A stretch of DNA of 64,000 bases from Branchiostoma floridae (Eukaryota; Chordata; Leptocardii; Amphioxiformes; Branchiostomatidae). The notes under the pieces were generated by a model, which saw only the letters and a program-made list of their open reading frames with translations, was not told where the DNA came from and did not search any database. A program made the position numbers and the translations under genes. Location: the NCBI RefSeq assembly GCF_000003815.2, contig NW_023365716.1, positions 472,002-536,001 of the forward strand, in the 5' to 3' direction. Positions 24,501-36,561 of the stretch are shown piece by piece (within the stretch, counting starts at the first letter, position 1; each line of letters starts with the position of its first letter).

Positions 24501-27500
24501 ATCCAGTCACCTTCGGAATGTCCCGACCAAAATGGCAGCGGAATGTCCCTACTGATCGAACTGGGAAGCAACCATGGGCAGGGCAGGACAAACTTTACAT
24601 CTTATAAGTGTTAAAGTCCCACAACAACTACCCAAAATGTACACTTACTGTTACCATCCTGGCAGAGGCAGCTACTGTAAAATCAGCACGTTTAGGAGAG
24701 AGAAACCTGTGGTCGGAAAGACCGTCGTCTCACCTGGTGAGGACGTGTCACCGCCAGGTAGCAAAATGGCGCCTGGCCTTCTATAGAGATATACGCATGG
24801 CCTTATGTTTCACCAGGGATAAAGAGGATTAAGTAAGTAAAGTAAGCAATGAGCTGGAAAGAGCCTTCTTATGTTACCGTCATGAACTTTCACCTGTTAC
24901 CCTGACGCTCTCAGACTTTTTTGTCCTAAAATTGCAGATCCTAAGGAAGATGAATGAATTAATAAATGGATGAATGAATGTATGAGTGAGTGAGTGAATG
25001 AATGAATGAATGAATGAAAAACTATCCGGACCGTATTGAATGTAATATCCTAGTGTAGTGTGGTTATTTATCAATGTCACTTGGCATCACGCCACAAACG
25101 TGCCTGCTTGTGTCTCGTGATGATGACGTCACACATTGGAAACTAAGGCACGTACTTTCCCAACAGGTAATGGAGCTATTTCTGATCACATTTTGTCACA
25201 GTTTTGCCATTTCCCAATAGTTGGGGTTACAATCATTCTGTGTGTAGCATCATGATATTTACTGTTGTCTGTCTTAACATCGCATTAAGACATCGGAAAC
25301 CTGAGGTAATCATTGCTTTACAATAACGTCGGAATATAATGTAATATTTAAGTTGTTAACAACAGAGTTCTTGACATGAACTCTGAGGCAGCTACCTGAG
25401 ACTCCCCAAGGCCACTCGAGTCACCCCACTGCGTACAAGCTATACTGCTTGCGTGTGTGCGGCAAAGAGCACTAGCTTAGGGACAATAGACCTCTGTTCC
25501 GCCGGTCCGTTAATATTGTGCAAGACCGAATCCAGTTCCGCTGATTTCTACTTTTGAGAGCCCCGTCCGAATTTAGACCGGGGGGGGGGGGTTAAACTTG
25601 TTGAGAGGGGAGGCCAAGTACTTCAAAAGTAGTAGTGGCACCTTCTAAAGAAAGAAAATTACTGATACTAGCCCAAATAGCGTAGCGTAGGGAAATAAAC
25701 TAAAAAAAAACACGTTCATGAGAAAAAGTACTGTTCAGAAAGGCCGTCGTCTCACATGGTGTTGACATGTGCAAAAAATGGCGCTTGAATATTAAGGTAA
25801 CAGAACACAGTTTTCGGCCTATGGGGCCCGGGATTTCTATAGTTAAGGGCCTCAATGTGACTGGCTTCGACGCGGAAAAAATATAGTAGGGTGCACGTTT
25901 GAAATACCAAAAACGGATATGTTCGAGTTCAGGGTACAAGCCACAAAATATAAAATGAAAAATCCTGCCGACGCATCGCCTTCTCACGCCCACTTTGAAA
26001 TGCCCCTCTGCGGAGGTCACAGAACTGCAGCCGGCACACACTAGAAGTGCAGTTGCGTAATGGGGCGCATTTATACACGAAATAGAAAACTTTCACAATC
26101 CAAAGCATGCAGTCTCAGAGTCGACACCTTCTGTGACCACGCAGCACAGGTTATATCTCCCTCAAATAAGGCTCTTTACCTCTCCTTCAACAAGTTTATA
26201 CGTACTACTTTATGTACCCGCGTCATAGACCCCGGGGTTCGCGGATAAATATTGTGTTCTGCTACCTTGACTTGAGTTATGAGAGCCTTCTAGAGTTATC
26301 CACTTCATAAGTTTTTGACAAAAATGCCCCTGCTATCCCAAAACTAGTCGCTAGGGGGCCCAAACGTATGTCATTTATTTCTGACCACAAGAGCTATCTA
26401 ATACTCAAAATCTGTGACCATAACTTCTTCAGAGCACAAGATAGCAAAGCCAGAAGTTGCGCTACAGTAACAAGGAAAATTGCTAGGGCGCCGAAAATCT
26501 AATCACTTCCGGCTTCCATCACATCCCACCAACACACCAAGTATGAAACCAATCCATCTAGCCATTCCTGAGTTATCTTGTACACAGACAGACAAACGCT
26601 ACTGAAAATATAACCTCCATGACATTTCACGGAGGTAACAATTATAACTAAAAGCCTTCTTCAGTCAATAATCTCTATAGTCAAATCCTAACATTAGCCC
26701 TACAACAACACTTTATTTATTTGTTTATTTATCTATCCATTCAACCAGTGTGATACAATTCTAATTTATGTATTTTTGATGGCTACTTACATGTCTAAAC
26801 CGTTAGATATGTATCCACCTGTCTTGTGAAAAGTACCAAATAGCTGCGACGTACCTGTAGGTATAGTATAGTCGTAGGGATCAAGGGTAAGTCACTGATG
26901 TCCTTTAAGCCATAGGGGTATCGTTCACTGCCGAATGTCCAGTGAGAACAGGCGTCACAACTCCGTCCTTCCTTGTACCCAACTAAATCCAGGTCCGCTG
27001 ACGTCACATGCGGAAAGTCCCGACTAAAATGGCAGCGGAATGTCCCTACTGATCGATCGAACTGGGAAGTTACCATGGGCAGGGCAGGACAAACTTTACA
27101 TCCTATTAGTCCTACAACAACTACCCAAAATGTACACTAACTGTTACCGGTCTGGTAGAGGCAGGTACTGTTAAATAAGCACGTTTAGGAGAGAGAAAAC
27201 TCGGAAAGACCGTCGTTACACCTGGTGAGGACGTGTCACCGCCAGGTAGCAAAATGGCGCCGGACCTTATATAGAGATATACGCCTGGCCTTATGTCTCA
27301 CCAGGGATAAAGAGGATTAAGTTAGTTAAGTAAGCAATGAGCTGGAAAGAGCCTTCTCAAGTTCCCGCCATGACAGTGCAGCCTCTTAGCTCCGTGTTAC
27401 CCTGACGCTCTCAGACTTGTTTGTGTCATGAAATTGCAGATCCTAAGGAAGATGAATGAAAGAATGAATGAATAAGTGAGTGAGTGAGTTAATGAATGAA

Positions 27501-27900
27501 TAAATGAATGAATGAATGAATGGATGAATGAATGAATGAACGAACGGACGAATGAATGAATAGGACCTGTGCCTTGGAAATGGCACTTGACACGCATTTT
27601 TCCCTCAAGTCATTGAGTATCTAGCTCCTCTCCCCTGACGGTACCGAATGTAGCCCTTTAGGTTCGTGTGGTTATATTGATCAATGTCACATGCCACAAA
27701 CGTGTTTTTGTTCTCGTGATGATGACGTCACACGTTGGAAACTAAGGCGCGTACTTTCCCTGCAGGTAATGGAGCTATTTCTGATCACATTTTGTAACAG
27801 TGTTGCCCTTTCCCCAATAGTTTGGGTAACAATCATTCAGTGTGTAACACCATGATATTTACTATAGTCTGTTAGTTTAACAGTCTTAACATTGTATTGA
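21569..27900. repeat. Three tandem copies of a 2.3-2.4 kb promoter-like module
   Basis: Copies start at about 21569, 23877 and 26307 (the last ends near 27900). Each holds, in order: a 270-bp interspersed repeat ending in the hairpin CCTCCATGA...TCATGGAGG; a stretch homologous to the putative B1 promoter with a kappa-B site (22286-22277, a GGGACATTCC variant in copy 2, and 27021-27012) and, in copies 1 and 3, the CRE; an AAAATGGCGCC (YY1-like) motif; a TGAA/GTGA microsatellite; GATGATGACGTCACAC; and, in copies 1 and 2, a GC-richer part with a minus-strand frame of 100-166 codons (23868-23368, 26041-25700) kept open apart from in-frame differences. I recognise no protein in these frames. No ROCO coding exon is present in any copy. 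Confidence 0.7.
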
Positions 27901-29460
27901 CACATAAGAAGTTATTAATTAGTTATAAATGTTTCACATTAAAGAATATAATATAATATTTAACAAGTTCAAGTAATGAATCCGGTGAACCCAGGGCATT
28001 ACGCACTGAGGGAGTACTCCCTATTGTGACTATCCCACCAGCTGGAGGGCTGAATGAACACCCATAAATACATAAACTAATAAAAATCTCAGACTGTCTA
28101 CATGCTGGAAACAAAGGCAGGGACAGATTAGCATAAAATACTGGTCAAAAACTCAAATATTTTTCTCTACTGGTTTTCAAAGAAACACTATTAAACCCTG
28201 CAGAATGATCCAGATGGTCCTGATATTCAACAACAACTTTCAAATTTTGGGAAACCAACCTTGTACTCAAGTTGAAACTTTCAACTCAGTTCTGTCAACT
28301 TTGTATCAAAGTGTCTTTTTTAAAATCAGATTCGTAGGGCCTGATGTTACCATCATGGTGATGAAGAGCGGCCCATAGCGATAACTGTAGCAGCATCTCT
28401 TCTCCCTAAGTCAGAAACATCAAGCTTAGGCAAGCTTGACTTCACTGACTCAATAGGCGAAGCAGGGGTTACGAGGATGCTCGGGAAATTCCCTACCCCA
28501 TTTTGGCCGGATTGGTTTGATCCGCTCACATCGCACATGTGGCAGGTTCTTATTTATTGTATCTACAATAAATGTTCGCAACTTGAAAATGTCATTATAA
28601 CTGATTAGGTTTTACATTGTTTATAAGTATGTCTGATAATGTGGCACCTATTTGGAAGTCTACCAACAGGGAGCTGGAGTCAACGACTTAGTCATGGCAT
28701 GCCTGGCGATATGCTTGAGTTACCTGAGTGTGTGTTTACCCGTCACTTAGGTGTTTGCCTGCCACCTGTGTGTTTAAACTGTCCAAGCTAAGTAACAACG
28801 ACTGCCTTCAGGCTTGTTTGAATCCGTTGCATAGCAAGGGAACGTGCAGTATTTATCGAGGGAGGGTTGGTACACTGACGGTTCTGATGAAAGCAAGGGA
28901 ACGTGCGGTATTCATCGAGGGAGGGTTGGTACACAGAGGGTCTGGTAAGAAATACCATAGCCATCGTCCCGTCTCAGAAAAAAACATAACTGGCATTACG
29001 TGACATTGAGCAGGAACATTGATGAAATTTCATTTTGTTATGCGTATTTCCATAACAGCAAGAGTTGGGTGGTTCTTGACAAGTTCACGATTAATGCCAT
29101 ATATTGATTACTTATGATAATGCTGATGATGATGCTTGATTACCCTCTTCACTACAGCGAATCATGTGTTTGCCTCTTACATGTAAATACTACGATAACT
29201 ATTTCGTATCATATTTACAATGTAGGTAACCGGGTATGGCATGTATTGTGTAGTAGACAGCCATTCTGTCCGTGACTACAGTGTTGTAACCAACGCCAAG
29301 ATTCAAAAGTTAAAAGTTCCAAAAGATCCGCCTTAAATTTACATTTACAGTTATTTTATTGAAATTGGAACAAAGCAATACAGAGGGCATCTCAATACGC
29401 AATACTGATGTTGGCTGTCATCGAACATGCGTAAATTATACAGTAGAACATTTACTTGGA
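27901..29460. other. Spacer, no gene recognised
   Basis: Only short open frames. A 59-bp-period duplication (28833-28876 and 28892-28935, each with AGCAAGGGAACGTGC and GAGGGAGGGTTGGTACAC) is the only structure noted. Confidence 0.6.
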
Positions 29461-30707
29461 ATAAAGGAGGGCCCCCAAGGGGGGGTACCGACAACGCTCT
29501 ACGCTAAATTCGGGAGGGCCGGCTACGTAATACGCTAAATTATGGACACTTTATTACGCTCTACGCTAAATTACGAAATTTCATAATGCATTATGCAAAT
29601 TTTTATTGTCTTTTGGCTGAACTCCGCCGACGGCAGAACATGTGAAGATGAGATCTAAACAAAACTGATAATTCCATCAATAAGATTAAAACTTAACTTC
29701 TAAAGACGTCTTGCTGGCCAAAGGCGGCGACAGCAAATTTCTCATGTGACGTAATTTTCAGCACTTGTAGCACCGAAAGCGGAGGCGCGACAATCCTAGG
29801 CCATCCGGGGGCATTCTCCCCCGGGAATATTGTGAAATCCTGACCCTCTGAAACGCCATTTTATGCATTTTGAAGGGCAAATTTTGCTCACAGACTAAGC
29901 TAAGTTACATAGCATCCAATTACAAATTCACATGGTTTTAGCTTTAAGCTTGGCAACGCCCCCAAACATCATTTTCAGATTTCGAGTGCCGAAAGCACGA
30001 ACAGTCGAACTGTCGCAAGGTAGGTACGGGAAAATTTGGAGATTTTTTCCCTCTGAAACATCATTTCCTGCATTTTGAGGGGCAAATTTTGCTGGCAGGC
30101 ATATGCTCAATGTAATGACATTTATGTCAGAGAAACGTCTTTGAGGGCGACGAGCGCCGGAGAGTCGTGAGCGCCGGAGGCCCATGCCGTCGCAAGCCTT
30201 GGCAAGGGCCGCCCGGCGCCCGGAGAAAAATTGAAATCTCGACCCTCTGAAATGCCATTTCCTGCATTTAAGGGGCAAATTTTGCTTGTTAACTAAGCTA
30301 AGGTCGGTAAAAAGATTTCTACTAGTTGGGGGACGACGCTCCCGCAACATATTTTCACCATGTCCAGTTCCGAAGTGTTGAGCCATAGCAAGGAATGTCC
30401 GGCGAAATTTTGAAATCTGGACCCTTTGAAACGCAATTTCCAGCATTTTCGCGGGTAAAATTTGCCGGTAGACTATTAGTTTAATGAAACTTTGATTACG
30501 CTTGACGAAAAATTAATATGAATTACGTTTTACGGTAAAATCCGGTTAGCTTCTACGTAATACGTTAAATTAAAGGGGCCAATATCGCTCGACGCAAAAT
30601 GCACCGATTACGCTCTACGTTGAATTCGAACGGTCCCGCTACGTAGTACGTAGAATTAAAACCGCCGATTACGCTCTACGGAAAAGGGCTTTGGGGCCCC
30701 CATAAAG
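29461..30707. mobile_element. 1.2-kb internally repetitive element with ATAAAG direct repeats
   Basis: The body 29467-30701 has similar inverted ends (GAGGGCCCCCAAGG and, complemented, GGGGGCCCCAAAGC) and is bordered on both sides by ATAAAG. The outer arms are full of short motifs of the type TACGCTCTACGCTAAATTACG or CTACGTAATACG. The middle holds four diverged units of about 190 bp, each with CCCTCTGAAACGCCATTT and GGGGCAAATTTTGC. A minus-strand frame (30446-29928) crosses the units but shows no known domain. A shorter relative with the same TACGTAATACG vocabulary lies at about 31685-31855. Confidence 0.55.
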
Positions 30708-32120
30708 CAGTAGTACATAAAATATAGTATCAAAATGTGAATAAGTAAGTATATGCGGAGGCTGTAAGAAATCCCCACTCCGGTGGTCGCTCCCAGAGGT
30801 TACCCGAGGACAAAGCTAATGACAAACTTGAACCCCAGCCAAAAACAGCCCGTACCTCTCGCCCGGAAATGACGTCTACTTCCGTTTGAAACAACAACAA
30901 CCCTTCAGAGGTCAACGTTCTGTCAGCGCGTCGAGTGTACGGTTTGTTTACGGACTATTTACGTTGGATCCGTGGGGAACAATCGTTAGTGGGTAAGTGG
31001 TATGTATATGTAATAACTAAAGATTATCGTCTTGCTAATAACTGTTGGCTACAAAAACGTGCAAAGGAAATGGGATACACACCGGATGCGTGTGCTGCTA
31101 CCAGTGATAGGGGCCGGAGTGAGGGTTTCTTACTCCATGCAGCCTCCGCCTATTCTCCGAGCAGATGTTGGGTAAGGATTGTAGTGGTCGGAATTTCTCA
31201 TTCTCCAAGCAGATGGGGGAGGGTTATGATAGTAGTGGCATGGAATGCTTACGGCTACTTACTACAATGCACTATATCCCAACCCAACATCTGCTTGAAG
31301 ATTGGTCTCCACCATGGCACAGATCCATCTCTGTTGGCAGTTATGATTCAGTCTCGGGATTCCAAGAAGCGCAGATTTAGGAATGATTAGATTTGTTGCT
31401 TTTTACCCTCTTGAAAACTGGAGGCATTGTTGGTGGTGTGTGCGTGTGTGTTTGTTGTGCACATGTGAATATGTCGGTGTGTGTCTGTGTTTCCGAATAT
31501 CTGTACACGTAATTTCAGAATCTCTGGATGCCATTGGGCTTTTAAATGATATCGGTATGTGAATAGGGTTGGCAAAGACGGGGTCAAGGTTGATTATAGG
31601 CCCAGGCGTGAGACCTTATTTTTCTACTTTGCTATCAATAGGCAAGCGAATACATTAAATACTAGAGGTTCTGCATGGTCTTTTCCGTAAGGCGTAGGCG
31701 GCCTATTTTCCTGTAATTTGTAGGAAAAGCCGTCTTATTCACGCAATTCGTAGCGAGGCAACCAAATTTTGAGCAATTGCCTTCCTTGATTTTTGCGTAA
31801 TACGTAGAGGGATCTTCTGAATTCAGCGTAAAGCGTTGTGGGAGACCCCCATGCAGGCCCTCATACTACTGTCACTGCTGGATCGGGGAGGTTACGTGGT
31901 TCAATCTCACATCAGGTCTAGCTTTTAATACGCTTGAGGCCCAGGTTCATTAACCTCTGTGAAAATCAATATTCAGTAAGGCCACGGCAAGTAAGTATGG
32001 ATCGGATGACATCAGCGCGCGCTTTGAGAAAGCGAGAGAGTGCATAGGCTTTAACATATATATAGCCTGAGCCTCTCTACTGTTTTGCTATTAACGTGTG
32101 ATTTGTTTGTTTGTTTGTTT
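30708..32120. other. Spacer upstream of A2
   Basis: A plus-strand frame at 30935-31390 (151 codons) shows no recognisable domain and overlaps a small inverted repeat (CTCCGAGCAGATGTTGGGT at about 31156 and its complement ending about 31300, related to the MITE at 19226). I therefore do not call it a gene. 31685-31855 resembles the arms of the 29.5-kb element. Confidence 0.5.
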
Positions 32121-32121
32121 G

Positions 32122-32240
32122 TTTGTTTAGAGTGCAAAAGACATGGCGTATAGAAACAGACCTGTCCGTGGAATAAGCAGTACTCTCATCACCATATTGT
32201 TTTTGCTATTGACGTGTAATTTGTTTGTTTGTTTGTTTGT
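32122..32240 (+). repeat. Partial upstream copy of the A2 first coding exon
   Basis: A TTTG tract, TTTAG acceptor-like end, AGTGCAAAAGACATGG and a degraded MAYRNRPVRGI reading precede the true first exon by about 120 bp, mirroring the arrangement at A1. It breaks off before TM1 and leads straight into the next TTTG tract. Confidence 0.75.
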
Positions 32241-32260
32241 TTGTTTAGAGTGCAGAAGAC

Positions 32261-33132
32261 ATGGCGTACGAACCCAAGGCTGTCCGCGGACTGGGGTGGG
32301 CTATGGTGGTCCTGGGCTCCCTCAGTGTCACGCTAGGGGTCGCTGCAGACATCAACTTCTCCGCCCGAGGCGTTGGAGCTCTGGGGCATTTCGTCAGCGC
32401 ACCTGTCTGGAGCGGGCTGCTGGTTGGTTGGTTCGGCTCTTCCTATCAACCTTTAACCTTAGACCTCTACCTTTCAAGTTTATAACCAAAACATCGAGAA
32501 GTGAGAAACATGCAGAAGTGAGAACCTTAGGACATTTTATCATATGAAGTCCATAGCGAGCTGTTGGTAGGTTTGACACCCCCTAGGGCCCCTACTACCC
32601 TTAACGCGTAACCTTGACCTTTCAACTTTGCCCCCTAAGAACATAAGTAAGTGAAAACATTTGGACATTCCATCAATGCTCTTGTCTGGAGGAGACGGTT
32701 GATAGGTCTGACATTCCCTTACCTTTAACGCTTACCCTCCCTAACTTTTAACATATGACCTTTAACTTTAATCTATAGCACTTTGACCTTTCAATGATTG
32801 AAACTGATTACACCGTCTTATGTGAAATTGTCTTGTTTAATTGTTATGTTATGTTATTTGTAGACCTATGTAATCAGCTTGTGCTGCCTATAGGTATGTG
32901 AAATGAACCGTTGCATTTTCCACTTTGAATACTAGTAAATAAAAAGTAGATAATTGACATAAACTTTATTTTCGCCACTTCACATAAATCCCGTTGACTA
33001 TCTTGATGTCCTTACAGGTACTTACGACAGGTATTCTGGGTATTTTCAGCGCAAATAAACCAACAAATAAGTGCCTGGTAAGCAACTTAAACTATCATTT
33101 CTTGCCTGTGACTGTGTGTCAGTGTGTTTGCA

Positions 33133-33186
<54 letters not shown>

Positions 33187-36100
33187 TGTGTGTGTGCGTG
33201 TGTGTGTGTGTGTGTGTGCGTGCCTGTGTGAGTGTGCGTGCGTGTGTTTGTGTGTGTGTCTTTCAATGCACGTTCTTTCTTTTCGCTTTTTAAAGATATA
33301 TTGGAACACTGATAAAATACAATGCAGTCAAAGTCAAAGTCTTGTATTCTGACCCCCCCCCCTCTCCTCCACAGATCGTAGCGTTCATGGTGGTAGCGAT
33401 ATTCGTGATACTGGCGTGTGTGTGCTGTATCGCCATCGCTGCGTTAGGGATCGTGCTGAACCACTACGTGGGCGGCTGTAGTCAGTACGACTGGGCTTCA
33501 TACAAGGCCGCGCAGATACGCCACGAAAACAACCCGACCGCATATGAAGACCCAGATTTGTGGTAAAGCCCCCTTTACGAATCAAGACTTTAGCTCGGCC
33601 AAGTTGTCAGCGAGCTGTAAATTACGAGGAGATATGACCCTGATGCCTACGAACAAATGGCAGAGTTTCTTCGTCGGCATCAGGGTCATGCCTCCTCGTA
33701 ATTTAGAGCTCGCTGACAACTCGGCCGAGCTAAATTCTTGATTTGTAAAGGGGCATTTACGTGAATTCAATTTTCACTTTATTTGTTTTACCAAGAAAGT
33801 ACACTTAGGTCGAAGCTACACCTGCTTTTAAGGCAGTATTAAACATATGTTTAAAGCACTTTATGAGCTCGTTCACAGAGTTAACTGGCAATTCTGGGTA
33901 AAAAGGTCAAAGGCGAATGCCCGTAAGTTGTTCGGGTCATATATGTCTCAGCGGCTTCATCTGCGCAGTTTTAAACCGTGAAGGAGCTTATTGTCTCTTG
34001 GTGATTATGAATATATATATATGTATAGATCGCGTATCGTCGTTACTTTGTATAGGAATTTTTGAAAATGCTTGCTTCAGGTGACACAATGCACCAGTAC
34101 AGATTTCATGAATGCATATGTCGCTGTTCGTAAGTTCCCCTTTTTGTGGCGTCATTAAAGCTATTATGCGATTGTGTCCCAGATAAGTTAGACATGCACA
34201 TCCAGAAATGGTTGCCCTAACAATAGCGATAATTACTGGTAAAAATCTGGTTAATAGAATTGTCATCAACTAGTGACATGAACTTAAACACACGTACCTC
34301 CAAATTTTCGATGGCTATCAGTCCATCTTGTTCACGTAGTGACCTGGTTCTCGCAAGAGTTGTGCTAACTAGGTCGAGACTTGCGTTGATCTTCTGCCCC
34401 TCACCCCGCCTCCTTGTGGAGTAGGGGTAAGCAGAACTTGGGCAGCTCCCAGCCATCATCTCGTGAGAACTAGGTCACTCCGTGAACAAGATGGACTGAT
34501 AGCCATCGAAAATTTGGAGGTACGTATGTTCACCTTTTAAAATACGTCACTGCTTGATGAAAATTCTATTAACGGTTCACATACTGACTAATGAATCTCT
34601 TCAACGATGCTAAAAGTGTAATGGTCGTTGTCTCGAGCATCGAATGCCAAAAGCAGCCATTAACAGGCATTTATTGCTATTTGTGAAAACCTCCCCTTGT
34701 GCAGGGAATCGAAAAATATATTTTCAAAATTGAGATCACCTCCTCCCAGGAACTTCAAGACCTACGACTGCAGCGCGTCCGCCATCGGTCTGCACGCCGC
34801 CAACATCGTCCTGGCCGTGATTGAGATCATGCTCGGGTTCGCGGTGTCCATCACGAGCTGCGTCGGGCTCTGCACCATGCGACGCGCTGCGGGACAGGTA
34901 GGTACTGCAGACCTTTGCCATTGTTATCTACCGTTCCCCCCTCCTGGAAGAAAAAAGTTTAAGTGCGGAACCTCAAAGAGGATAGCAACTGGCAAGTTCA
35001 TTGACTTTGGCAGGTACTAAAGGCTTTGGCAGGTAAAGACACCAGAAAAACTCACACACCGAGTTCTCGGGTTTACTCAGTTTGAATGACCCACAAGGTC
35101 ACTGACACATGACCGCAGTTTAATACATGTAGGTGCCTTGAAGGCTTGCTTTTGTCTATAGTCGCTTCAAACACTCCATAAGTCCTTCCTGTATTCGTAT
35201 CTGCATAGCTTCCCGTCAGCATTCATTAAACACACCGGCGTGTTTGGCGCCAGCTTCCGTATATGTATCTTTATAGCCAGAATGACCACACAGTCAGCAT
35301 AACACGCCCGCGGTCCAGCAGTAGCTGGTTATATTACAATTACGCAACCCTTGATATATGTCTGCCACATAAATGTGTGAGACCCTTTCTTCTTTCCCAT
35401 ACCGTGTTGTCTGTAGACAGTGATCTACGGTANNNNNNNNNNNNNNNNNNNNNNNNNNNNNNNNNNNNNNNNNNNNNNNNNNNNNNNNNNNNNNNNNNNN
35501 NNNNNNNNNNNNNNNNNNNNNNNNNNNNNNNNNNNNNNNNNNNNNNNNNNNNNNNNNNNNNNNNNNNNNNNNNNNNNNNNNNNNNNNNNNNNNNNNNNNN
35601 NNNNNNNNNNNNNNNNNNNNNNNNNNNNNNNNNNNNNNNNNNNNNNNNNNNNNNNNNNNNNNNNNNNNNNNNNNNNNNNNNNNNNNNNNNNNNNNNNNNN
35701 NNNNNNNNNNNNNNNNNNNNNNNNNNNNNNNNNNNNNNNNNNNNNNNNNNNNNNNNNNNNNNNNNNNNNNNNNNNNNNNNNNNNNNNNNNNNNNNNNNNN
35801 NNNNNNNNNNNNNNNNNNNNNNNNNNNNNNNNNNNNNNNNNNNNNNNNNNNNNNNNNNNNNNNNNNNNNNNNNNNNNNNNNNNNNNNNNNNNNNNNNNNN
35901 NNNNNNNNNNNNNNNNNNNNNNNNNNNNNNNNNNNNNNNNNNNNNNNNNNNNNNNNNNNNNNNNNNNNNNNNNNNNNNNNNNNNNNNNNNNNNNNNNNNN
36001 NGATCAATTTTCAAGACACTATCTGTCACAGTGGGTCTATGGAAGTTAGATATCAAGATAATAATATATGTTAAAAAAGAGTTACTAAAAAAACTGGGCA

Positions 36101-36561
36101 TAAATACGACTTTGGAAACGGTCAGACGTTTTAGATAGCATCGGATTCCACTGTCTATCGTCAGTGACACTGAAGAGATCTTGTAGAAACTCGTCTTTCA
36201 TACCCTAACTATGATTGAAAGAGAGCTGAAGACAATTTTGGATGACCAATACGAAACAAGGAAATCCAAAATTGTCTTCAGCTCTTTGGGCATGTCTTAT
36301 TACCTGGATGTCTAATCTTCATCGACGTAATCCAAATGTCGTTCATTCCAAAATGGATCGTTTTCTTCCCTTCCAACTCCAGGTGCCCAGGGTAGCCATC
36401 CGCAGGTGTTCGTGGCCCAGAATCCAGGTGCGGCGGTAACAGGCGCACCTGTCCAGCTGTACTACCCGGCCCAGGTGCCACCTGCCTACCACGTGGATCC
36501 AGGTGCAACGTCAGGTGTTCAGCAAGAGAAGAAAGGCCCGATACCTGCTGATTCCGTGTGA
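32261..36561 (+). CDS. A2: MS4A/CD20-like four-transmembrane protein, exon 5 in gap
   Basis: Exons: 32261-32422, 33018-33077, 33375-33562, 34750-34897, 35417 into the gap at 35433, and 36383-36561. Phases match A1 at every junction. The protein keeps TM1 (LGWAMVVLGSLSVTLGVAA), the PVWSGLL/VLTTGILGIF second segment, TM3 (IVAFMVVAIFVILACVCC...), TM4 (GLHAANIVLAVIEIMLGFAV) and a tail with QLYYPAQVPPAY. The loop after TM3 differs most from A1 (LNHYVGGCSQYDWASYKAAQ against the A1 YRMCAQFDYGAYYAAVE), suggesting divergence of the extracellular face. The exon-3 donor is GTAAAG rather than GTAAGT, with a fold-back MITE starting 7 nt into the intron. Only 16 nt of exon 5 are readable. AATAAA at 36914-36919 may be its polyadenylation signal. 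Convergent with B2. Confidence 0.82.
33110..33260. repeat. (TG)n microsatellite, intron 2 of A2
   Basis: About 150 bp of TG repeats with scattered interruptions, at the same place as the shorter A1 tract. Open frames across it are repeat artefacts. Confidence 0.95.
33570..33753. mobile_element. 184-bp snap-back MITE abutting the A2 exon-3 donor
   Basis: The two halves are near-perfect inverted copies over about 80 bp (CCCCTTTAC, TTTAGCTCGGCC, GTTGTCAGCGAGCT, TGACCCTGATGCC). It starts 7 nt after the exon-3 donor, so a pre-mRNA hairpin would form right beside the 5' splice site. Absent from A1. Confidence 0.85.
34292..34525. mobile_element. 234-bp fold-back element in A2 intron 3
   Basis: The left end ACGTACCTCCAAATTTTCGA and the right end are inverted copies over about 65 bp, including GGCTATCAGTCCATCTTGTT and the GTGACCTGGTTCTCG-type segment. 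No coding capacity. Absent from A1. Confidence 0.85.
35433..36001. other. Assembly gap (569 N)
   Basis: Removes most of A2 exon 5 and part of the following intron. Long frames running across it are artefacts of N. Confidence 0.99.
36222..36285. repeat. Perfect 22-bp hairpin in A2 intron 5
   Basis: AGAGCTGAAGACAATTTTGG plus AT and its exact complement are separated by about 20 bases, 98 bp upstream of exon 6. A1 has no such hairpin at this place. Confidence 0.8.

Noticed and set aside
30935-31390. 151-codon + strand frame
   Set aside because: No domain, overlaps an inverted repeat related to a MITE and has no supporting paralogue.
35263-36170. Frames of 200-290 codons across 35.4-36.0 kb (and near 9.9 kb)
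   Set aside because: They consist mostly of N from assembly gaps.
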